Assembly: GCA_021737525.1 (NCBI GenBank) | Contig: JAIPDU010000038.1 | Location: 1 to 10,064 of the forward strand | From: Desulfohalobiaceae bacterium | Lineage (GTDB): Bacteria > Desulfobacterota > Desulfovibrionia > Desulfovibrionales > Desulfothermaceae | DNA length: 10,064 nt | Direction of reading: 5' to 3' | In this document: positions 1 to 5,481 of the stretch, one piece after another | Layout: each line of letters begins with the position of its first letter | How positions within the stretch are numbered: the stretch's first letter is position 1 | Notes under the pieces: model-generated | Databases searched by the model: none | Seen by the model: the letters and a program-made list of their open reading frames with translations, nothing else | Told to the model about the DNA's origin: nothing | Program-made: the position numbers and the translations under genes

Positions 1-824
1 CCGGTGGGTTCCAGATCCACGCTGTATTCGGCGATCTCCCCGCGGGACTCCAGAGGGGCGGGGGGAGCGGACGTGCTCCTCGCGGGCCGCCATCTGGAGC
101 CGTCGTAGCGGGTCAACACCAGTGAGCGCCAATAGAACCCATCCTTGATCTGCGGGAGCTTTTGGAACTTGACCCGGAAGGCCACCTCCCGGGAAGGGAC
201 CAGGCTGGCCACGTCACCCGGGGAGAGGGTGTCGGAGAGCCCGGTATAGGCGGTTTCCGAGGACGGGGACAGGGAGATGAGCCCGCTGCCGATACGGGGA
301 AAGAGGACGAAGAGAATGATCGCCAGGGGCAGGGCCTGCAGGAGCAACTTGCCGGTGCGGCTCAACGCGCCGGCGGGGGAGAGGGAGTGCTTTTGCAGGC
401 GCTGCAGGACGAAAAGGATTGCCCCCAGCAGGGCGATATCGTAGAGGAAAAGGGGCAGGGACCGGGAGAAGAGGGTTTCGGCCAGTAGCAGAAAGCAGCA
501 GAGCAGGACGGTCACTTCCCGGTCCCGCTGCGTGGTTTGCTCCAGGCTCTTGACCGCGATCATGAGCAGGAACAGGGCGGTGCCGGCATTGAGGCCCAGG
601 GGAGAGCCCCAGGCGGCGATGACAGCCCCCAGCCCGGCCAGGGCCAGGAGGATACGCCAGGGCCGCGCGGGCAGGGCTCTCCCGGACCAGGCCAGAGCGG
701 CCCGGAATCCGAGCAGGGCCAGGAAGGCGCCGCTGACCCAGGGGGGCATCCACAGGGCAAAGGGGGCGAAGACCGCGGCAAGCAGCAGGATTACCTCCAG
801 ATCCCGCATTTGTCCTCGGTCCAT
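1..824 (-). CDS. TgpA-type transglutaminase-like protein (DUF3488 membrane N-terminus), partial
   Basis: The gene is cut by the left edge, so only about 274 N-terminal residues are visible and the frame stays open to base 1. The first ~176 residues are very hydrophobic, with about five or six membrane segments (roughly 10-27, 30-46, 57-75, 81-97, 103-140, 157-176). A soluble part follows with the family patterns LFPRIG (173-178), TGLSDTLSPGDVA (193-205), SREVAFRV (210-217), FYWRS (229-233) and YDGSRW (239-244). These match the DUF3488 N-terminal part of TgpA-like proteins, which usually continue into a transglutaminase core with a Cys-His-Asp triad and often a DUF4129 tail; both would lie outside the window. 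It is the third gene of the MoxR-DUF58 operon, 11 bp after the DUF58 stop. The start is uncertain: the first ATG (824) has no good ribosome site, whereas Met6 (ATG at 807-809) follows GAGGA at 813-817. Confidence 0.87.
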   Translation of the reverse strand, partial: MDRGQMRDLEVILLLAAVFAPFALWMPPWVSGAFLALLGFRAALAWSGRALPARPWRILLALAGLGAVIAAWGSPLGLNAGTALFLLMIAVKSLEQTTQRDREVTVLLCCFLLLAETLFSRSLPLFLYDIALLGAILFVLQRLQKHSLSPAGALSRTGKLLLQALPLAIILFVLFPRIGSGLISLSPSSETAYTGLSDTLSPGDVASLVPSREVAFRVKFQKLPQIKDGFYWRSLVLTRYDGSRWRPARSTSAPPAPLESRGEIAEYSVDLEPT

Positions 825-835
825 TCCGCGTCGTG

Positions 836-1807
836 TCACGCCGCATCCTCCCTGTCGCGTCCCCGCGCATAGAACAGGGCGAGCTCCGCCAGGCAGGCAT
901 GCATGTGGTCCCGTCCGCTGTCCGGGGGGATATTGGTGTGGGGGAGCTTGAGCCCGTAAGGGGTCCCGGCTTGGTCAAGGTCGAGGATCATGCGGGCCAG
1001 AACGGAGAGCCTGGTCTCGGTCCCCGGCTCGGAGAGCGCGTCGAAGTCCAGCCAGACCGAGGCCTGCTCCGGCCCGGAGAAGTGTTTGCTCATCAGCCCC
1101 CGTCCGCGGGCATAGGCCTTCCAGTCGATGCGTTTGGAGGACTCTCCCTGCCGGTGCTGGCGCAGGGAGTCCAGATCCTCCTCTCCGGAGACGCTCTGTT
1201 TCTGCCCTGAGTCGGCCCCTTCGGGGAGGAGCACGTCCGCATCAGGGGATTCCCGTGCCGGGCTGGGATAGACCAGGCAGTCCTGGTCGAAGCGGGCCCG
1301 GGACCAGACGCGGAAGAGCCCCAGGGGGTGGGTGGTGCGCACCACGAGCTCCGGAGCCGGAAGAAGGCCGCGGCGATCCGCTGTCACAGCGGGCTCCGCA
1401 ACGGATTCCCGATAGGGCTCGAGGTCCAGGACCCGGGGCTCTCCCCGGCGGGGGGCCACCTCGATGGCGACGCGGCCCGTTCCCCTTTTTTCGGCCAGGC
1501 GCACCGGAAAGGCGGCCTGTTGGCCGGCGAACACCGGCGGGGCCCTTCCGGGGGACAAAATGATTCCCGCGAGGTTGGCGTAGGTGTGCAGGGCCGAGGT
1601 CAGGGCCGCGGATGCGGTGAGGAAGACGAAGGCGTAGGCCAGATTGTTCTGGTAGTTCATCGCGGTCAGGAGCATCGCTCCGAGCAGGAGCCCGAACCCC
1701 AGGCCCAGGCGGGTGGGGAGGATGAAAATCCGCCTGTGGCCCAGACGGATGCTCGAGGCGGAGCGGGGCGCCCCGAAGAGGAGGAGACGGAGACCGGGAA
1801 AGCGCAT
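836..1807 (-). CDS. DUF58 domain-containing membrane-anchored protein
   Basis: This is a complete 323-residue protein. Two membrane segments lie near the N-terminus (about 28-50 and 56-80), starting with the family-typical LPTRLGLGFGLLLG (30-43) and followed by NYQNN. A beta-rich region follows with THPLGLFRVW (159-168), a usual DUF58 feature. The DUF58 signature is at 209-243: EEDLDSLR, then QGESSKRIDWKAYAR (220-234) and KHF. The rest is likely a von Willebrand A-like fold in the cytoplasm; I do not see a clear MIDAS DxSxS motif (the equivalent place reads WLDFDALSE, 252-260). DUF58 proteins are nearly always next to MoxR ATPases and are thought to be their partners, as here. The start is supported by AGGAA at 1814-1818, six bases upstream. 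It lies 12 bp after the MoxR stop and is presumably cotranscribed. The biochemical role is not established. Confidence 0.95.
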   Translation of the reverse strand: MRFPGLRLLLFGAPRSASSIRLGHRRIFILPTRLGLGFGLLLGAMLLTAMNYQNNLAYAFVFLTASAALTSALHTYANLAGIILSPGRAPPVFAGQQAAFPVRLAEKRGTGRVAIEVAPRRGEPRVLDLEPYRESVAEPAVTADRRGLLPAPELVVRTTHPLGLFRVWSRARFDQDCLVYPSPARESPDADVLLPEGADSGQKQSVSGEEDLDSLRQHRQGESSKRIDWKAYARGRGLMSKHFSGPEQASVWLDFDALSEPGTETRLSVLARMILDLDQAGTPYGLKLPHTNIPPDSGRDHMHACLAELALFYARGRDREDAA

Positions 1808-1819
1808 GCCGCGTTCCTG

Positions 1820-2773
1820 TCAGGGAATGGGGATTTCCGCGATCCTGTCCTGCAAAAGGCGGAGCGGATCGGCGTATTCCTCCGGGTCGCTCGGGCGGAG
1901 CCGGTGGGCCCCCACCCAGGGGGTCACGGCCTGCACGTCCTCGGGCAGGACGTAATCCCTGCCCTGAATGAAGGCCCAGGCCTTGGCGCAGGCGAGCAGG
2001 GCCAGACCGGCCCGCGGGGAGAGCCCTGTGCGGAACTGCCCGGATTTCCGGGTGTCCTGCAGGATGTTCAGGATATAGGTGTAAACGGGATCGGCCACGT
2101 GCACCTGTTTCACTCCGGCGCGCATTTCCCGGATGGCCTGGGGGCTGAGGACCGGTTCCAGGTCGCGGATCATTCGGGACCGGTTCTCGCCCTGCAGCAG
2201 CTCCATTTCCGCGCGCGGCGAGGGAAGCCCCAGCCTGATGCGCATGAGGAAGCGGTCCAACTGGGACTCGGGGAGGGGGTAGGTCCCGGCGGCGTCCACG
2301 GGATTCTGCGTGGCCACCACGAAGAAGGGCTCGGGCAGAAGGTGGGTTCTGCCGTCGATGCTGACCATCCTTTCGGCCATGGCCTGCATGAGCCCGCTCT
2401 GGGTCTTGGGGGTGGCGCGGTTGATCTCGTCCAGGAGAATGAACCGGGAAAAGATCGGGCCCTGGTGGAAGGAGAAATTCCCCGATTCCTTGTCAAAGAC
2501 GGTGACCCCGAGGATATCTCCGGGCAGGAGATCGCTGGTGCACTGGATGCGCTGGAAGTCCAGGCCCAGGAGGACAGCCATGGCCTGGGCCAGGGTGGTC
2601 TTGCCCGTGCCCGGCTCGTCCTCGATGAGCAGATGGCCCCCGGCGAGGATGCAGGCGAGGGTTGCCCGGATCTGCCGGGGCTTGTCCAGGATAACGCCGC
2701 CGGCCTGGTCCAGAATACGGGAAACGGCGTTATGCATGCCGTCCGGGCGCTCGAATGCGGGCTTGTTTTCCAT
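1820..2773 (-). CDS. MoxR-family AAA+ ATPase
   Basis: This is a 317-residue MoxR ATPase, a typical family length. Visible motifs are Walker A within GGHLLIEDEPGTGKTT (45-60, Lys58), Walker B within FILLDEINRA (111-120, Asp115-Glu116), sensor 1 within FVVATQNP (151-158, Asn157), an arginine-finger region DRFLMR (173-178), and sensor 2 in LSPRAGLALL (251-260, Arg254). The C-terminal lid continues to the end (VLPEDVQAV, 275-283). Members are cytoplasmic ATP-driven chaperone-like motors that work with DUF58 or VWA-domain partners; the partner here is the next gene. The start was put at Met 2773. The frame runs open upstream to 2893, but that extension is Arg-rich, crosses the palindrome at 2825-2841 and has no family similarity I can see. 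No strong ribosome site precedes 2773; an inner ATG at 2735-2737 is the alternative and would still keep the whole ATPase core. Confidence 0.95.
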   Translation of the reverse strand: MENKPAFERPDGMHNAVSRILDQAGGVILDKPRQIRATLACILAGGHLLIEDEPGTGKTTLAQAMAVLLGLDFQRIQCTSDLLPGDILGVTVFDKESGNFSFHQGPIFSRFILLDEINRATPKTQSGLMQAMAERMVSIDGRTHLLPEPFFVVATQNPVDAAGTYPLPESQLDRFLMRIRLGLPSPRAEMELLQGENRSRMIRDLEPVLSPQAIREMRAGVKQVHVADPVYTYILNILQDTRKSGQFRTGLSPRAGLALLACAKAWAFIQGRDYVLPEDVQAVTPWVGAHRLRPSDPEEYADPLRLLQDRIAEIPIP

Positions 2774-2781
2774 GGCCGTTT

Positions 2782-2811
2782 TATTTAGCCTTCCGGGGTG
2801 CTTGCGGTCAA
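2782..2811 (-). promoter_or_regulatory. Candidate sigma70-type promoter for the MoxR operon
   Basis: On the minus strand, TTGACC (plus 2806-2811) matches the -35 consensus at five of six positions. It is followed after 17 bp by CTAAAT (2783-2788), or after 18 bp by TAAATA (2782-2787); each matches the -10 consensus at only three positions. Transcription would begin near 2776, almost on the chosen ATG, implying a leaderless or very short-leader mRNA unless translation starts further in. The -10 match is weak, so this is a candidate only. Confidence 0.35.
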
Positions 2812-2824
2812 CATTTTCCAAAAT

Positions 2825-2841
2825 AGCACGCGTCGCGTGCT
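2825..2841. promoter_or_regulatory. Perfect 8+8 bp inverted repeat, likely operator between divergent genes
   Basis: AGCACGCG (2825-2832), a single central T (2833) and CGCGTGCT (2834-2841) form a perfect palindrome. It sits between the divergent MoxR operon and the M16 peptidase gene. It overlaps the place where a -35 element would lie for the candidate rightward -10 (2858-2863), and is 14 bp upstream of the candidate leftward -35 (2806-2811). A dimeric regulator could therefore control both directions. No regulator gene is in the window, so the binding protein is unknown. It is not followed by a T tract, which argues against a terminator. Confidence 0.5.
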
Positions 2842-2857
2842 TTGGACAGGTCGAAAA

Positions 2858-2863
2858 TACAAT
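2858..2863 (+). promoter_or_regulatory. Candidate -10 element for the M16 peptidase gene
   Basis: TACAAT matches the TATAAT consensus at five of six positions. There is no good -35 at normal spacing: the expected place falls inside the palindrome at 2825-2841 and reads GCGTGC. A weak -35 overlapped by an operator would fit an activator-dependent or repressible promoter. Transcription would begin near 2870, leaving a leader of about 38 bases. Confidence 0.3.
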
Positions 2864-2868
2864 GGGCT

Positions 2869-2889
2869 GCCGGGCGGCGCGGCGCCGGC
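2869..2889 (+). other. GC-rich hairpin just upstream of the M16 ribosome binding site
   Basis: GCCGG (2869-2873) can pair with CCGGC (2885-2889), and CG (2875-2876) with CG (2883-2884), leaving one bulged G and a six-base loop. The hairpin ends two bases before the AAGGAG site at 2892. If transcription starts near 2870, it would be the very 5' end of the mRNA. In such GC-rich sequence a chance hairpin is quite possible. Confidence 0.3.
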
Positions 2890-2891
2890 GC

Positions 2892-2897
2892 AAGGAG
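2892..2897 (+). promoter_or_regulatory. Ribosome binding site deciding the M16 peptidase start
   Basis: AAGGAG lies ten bases before the ATG at 2908. This site favours 2908 over the earlier in-frame ATG at 2842, which lies at the edge of the palindrome and would add 22 basic residues with no family similarity. Confidence 0.7.
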
Positions 2898-2907
2898 AAA
2901 CCGGAAC

Positions 2908-5472
2908 ATGCGGGAATACACGGACAACAAGCCCGGACTGTGGCAACTGGAAAACGGCATGCAGGTCCTGATCCAGCAGGATCGGCGTTTTCCCCTGGCT
3001 GTGATGCGGATGTACATCCGGGCGGGCTCGGCCCTGGAAGAGGAGCGCGAGTCCGGGCTGACCCATCTGTTGGAGCACATGGCCTTCCGGTCCGGGCAGA
3101 ACGGGTGCGGTGCCGCCTCGGAGATCGAGGCCCTCGGGGGCAGGGTCAATGCGGCGACCGGGTTCGATCACACCGCGTACATGCTCGATCTGCCGGCAAA
3201 AGCCTGGAAAAGCGGGCTGCAGACGCTATGCAGGCTCTGTTTCGGGATGGACTGGGACGAAAACGATCTGGCCACGGAAAAGGAGGTCGTTCTCGCCGAG
3301 CTGGAACGGAAAAAGGACGATCCGGGAGCGGTCCTTTTCGAGCAGATGCAGTCCCGCATCTGGTCCGGCAGCGCCTATGCCCGCCCCATCGTGGGAAACA
3401 GGGAGACGATAGGGGATATCGGCCCCGGGGATGTGCGGGAATACGTCCAGCGGCTCTATCAGCCCCAGGCCATGCTCCTGGTGGTCTGCGGCAGTGTGGA
3501 CGAGGAGGAGGTCCTGCGCGAGGCGCAGCGCCTGTTCGGCGGATACCGAAACGACCGTCCCCTGGCCGCGCCCGCGGAAAGCACCGTTTTCAGCGTTGGC
3601 AACGGCCCCGAGGTGAATGTGGTCCCCACGCCCTGGAACAAGGTTTACGCAGGGATCGGTTTTCCCGCGCCGGGCCTCGGAGCCGTGGAGGCCCCCGCTC
3701 TGGAGGTCCTGGGCTACATGCTGGGCGGCGATCACAGCAGCCGCCTGAGCCGGCGATTCAAGTACGAGGAGGGTCTGGTGGACGAGATCGCCGTCTCGCC
3801 CATTCTGCTTCAACACACGGGGATGATGCTGGTCCAGGCCTATCTGGATCCGGAGCAGGTGGACGCCTTCGTGAGCCGGTGCTTCGACGAGCTCACCCGG
3901 CTGGAGCCCGGTCAATTCGGCGGTGAGGAAATGGACCGGGCGGTGCTCAATATCGAGGACGCCCTGTTCCAGAGCAAGGAGACCCTGTCCGGCCTGGCGG
4001 GGAAGCTGGGCTATTTCCAGTTCTTTGAAGGCGGGCTGGAAGGGGAGCGGCGCTACATCCACGCCCTGGATCACATGCGCCTGGATGATCTCCGGGAGCC
4101 CATAGGGGACTATCTGGCTCCGGAAAACGCCTCGGTCAATCTCCTGGTCGGCTCGGACCGGGCTGAGGAATTCCGGGGCCTTGGGGACAGGCTGGCCGGC
4201 GGCAGGGAATGCCGCCGCTTTTCCGGGTGCTCCTCGCGAGAGGGCGACACGGGAGAAACGCGGATCAAGGACCTGGGCAACGGGTGCAGGCTGGTCCTCA
4301 TCCCGGATACGACCCTGCCCTATCAGGCAGTGGATATCACTTGGCCCGGAGGGGACCTCCTGCTCGAGGAGGAGGATCAGGGGCTGGCCTCCCTCACGGC
4401 CGGAGGGCTGTTGCGGGGAACGGGAACGCGGGACTACGCCCGGATCCGGGAAATGCTCTCCAATAGGGCCGCCACCCTGGATGCCGCTGCGGGCCGGGAT
4501 CAGCTCAGCCTGAATGCCAAGTTCCCCAGCAGATACCAGGAAGAGATCCTGGACCTGATCCGGGAAGTGATCCTCGATCCGGCCTTCTCCCGGGAGGAGA
4601 CCGCCCGGGCGGTTGCGGAGCAAAAGGCCCGGCTCACGGAGCGCACGGACCATCCCATGGGGCTTTTGGCCCGGGAGGTCTTTCCCTTTCTCTTCCGGGA
4701 GCACCCCTATGCCTACTATCATCTGGGCCGGCTAGAGGCGCTGGACGGATTCGAGCCGCAGGACCTGCGCGGATTCTGGGAGCGCCAGATGCGGCAGCCT
4801 TTTGTGCTCACCGTCTGCGGGGATATGGACAGCGAGGTCGTGGAGGAACGGGCCCGGAGCCTGGCCCGGATGGCGCGGGAGCCGGAAGGGATCGCACCCG
4901 GCGAGCCCGTCTGGAATACGGACAGGGAGATGCATCTGAGCCTGGACGGGCGGAGCCAGGCCCATATCCTGATCGTCTTTCCCGTACCCGGCCTGGGCAG
5001 CGAGGCCTATCCCCAGCTCGCCCTGTGGAAGAAGATCCTGGCGGGCCAGGACGGGATCCTCTTCCGCGAGCTGCGGGACAGGCAGGGACTGGGATACGCG
5101 GTCAACCCGCTTCTCTGGACGGTTCCGGGCTCCGGCTTTCTGGGGTTTTATCTGGGGACCTATCCGGACAAGGTGGACAGCGCCCTGGAGAGCTTTCGGG
5201 CCATAGTGGACGATCTGGGGAGAAACGGCGTTTCCCGGCAGGAGGTGGAGCGGGCCAAGAACATGTATCAGGCGGACTACTACCGGGGGCTGCAGCCCCT
5301 GATGGCCCGAAGCGGCGAGGCCTCGGAGCTCTTGGCCCACGGCCTGCCCCTGGACTTCCAGCAGAGCACCGCGGAGCGCGTGGCCGATCTGAGCCGGGAG
5401 GGGTTGAGGGAGGTGGCAGCGGAGTATCTGAGCTGGGGCCGGGCCTACACCATCCTTTTGCGCCCAGAATAG
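2908..5472 (+). CDS. M16 family zinc metallopeptidase, two-repeat (insulinase/pitrilysin-like)
   Basis: This 854-residue protein has two M16 repeats in one chain. The first (about 10-350) is the active half: the inverted zinc motif HxxEH is HLLEH (His53, catalytic Glu56, His57), with the likely third zinc ligand Glu131 and helper Glu124 in ATEKEVVLAELE (122-133). A second peptidase lobe begins near 172. The second repeat (about 452-854) has no HxxEH; the equivalent place reads GLASLTAGGL (492-501). It keeps the substrate-binding pair in ELRDRQGLGY (721-730; Arg723, Tyr730) that M16 C-terminal halves use. This is the usual one-active, one-inactive clamshell that degrades or processes unfolded peptides. 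No signal peptide or membrane segment is seen, so it is probably cytoplasmic. It is divergent from the MoxR operon and ends 9 bp from the convergent TPR gene. The natural substrate cannot be deduced. Confidence 0.95.
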   Translation: MREYTDNKPGLWQLENGMQVLIQQDRRFPLAVMRMYIRAGSALEEERESGLTHLLEHMAFRSGQNGCGAASEIEALGGRVNAATGFDHTAYMLDLPAKAWKSGLQTLCRLCFGMDWDENDLATEKEVVLAELERKKDDPGAVLFEQMQSRIWSGSAYARPIVGNRETIGDIGPGDVREYVQRLYQPQAMLLVVCGSVDEEEVLREAQRLFGGYRNDRPLAAPAESTVFSVGNGPEVNVVPTPWNKVYAGIGFPAPGLGAVEAPALEVLGYMLGGDHSSRLSRRFKYEEGLVDEIAVSPILLQHTGMMLVQAYLDPEQVDAFVSRCFDELTRLEPGQFGGEEMDRAVLNIEDALFQSKETLSGLAGKLGYFQFFEGGLEGERRYIHALDHMRLDDLREPIGDYLAPENASVNLLVGSDRAEEFRGLGDRLAGGRECRRFSGCSSREGDTGETRIKDLGNGCRLVLIPDTTLPYQAVDITWPGGDLLLEEEDQGLASLTAGGLLRGTGTRDYARIREMLSNRAATLDAAAGRDQLSLNAKFPSRYQEEILDLIREVILDPAFSREETARAVAEQKARLTERTDHPMGLLAREVFPFLFREHPYAYYHLGRLEALDGFEPQDLRGFWERQMRQPFVLTVCGDMDSEVVEERARSLARMAREPEGIAPGEPVWNTDREMHLSLDGRSQAHILIVFPVPGLGSEAYPQLALWKKILAGQDGILFRELRDRQGLGYAVNPLLWTVPGSGFLGFYLGTYPDKVDSALESFRAIVDDLGRNGVSRQEVERAKNMYQADYYRGLQPLMARSGEASELLAHGLPLDFQQSTAERVADLSREGLREVAAEYLSWGRAYTILLRPE

Positions 5473-5481
5473 AAGGCTCGG

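Noticed and set aside
162..951. Plus-strand open frames opposite the partial TgpA-type gene, and the minus-strand frame 214-978
   Set aside because: The frame of the real gene (start at 824 or 809, open to base 1) gives continuous membrane segments and DUF3488 motifs. The others are Arg/Pro/Gly-rich shadows.
1328..2788. Long open frame (486 codons) on the plus strand opposite the MoxR and DUF58 genes
   Set aside because: It is a Gly/Pro/Gln-rich antisense frame of the kind GC-rich codon bias produces. It shows no domain motifs, whereas the minus strand encodes two clearly recognisable families over the same bases.
2774..2893. Upstream extension of the MoxR frame
   Set aside because: The 40 extra residues are Arg-rich, cover the palindrome and candidate promoter, and are not part of the MoxR family core.
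3226..4722. Long open frame (498 codons) on the minus strand opposite the M16 gene
   Set aside because: The composition is low in recognisable motifs and it lies fully inside a gene with intact M16 catalytic residues. It is best explained as a GC-bias shadow.
5473..5481. Possible terminator between the convergent M16 and TPR genes
   Set aside because: Only 9 bp separate the stop codons and I see no hairpin followed by a T tract on either strand.
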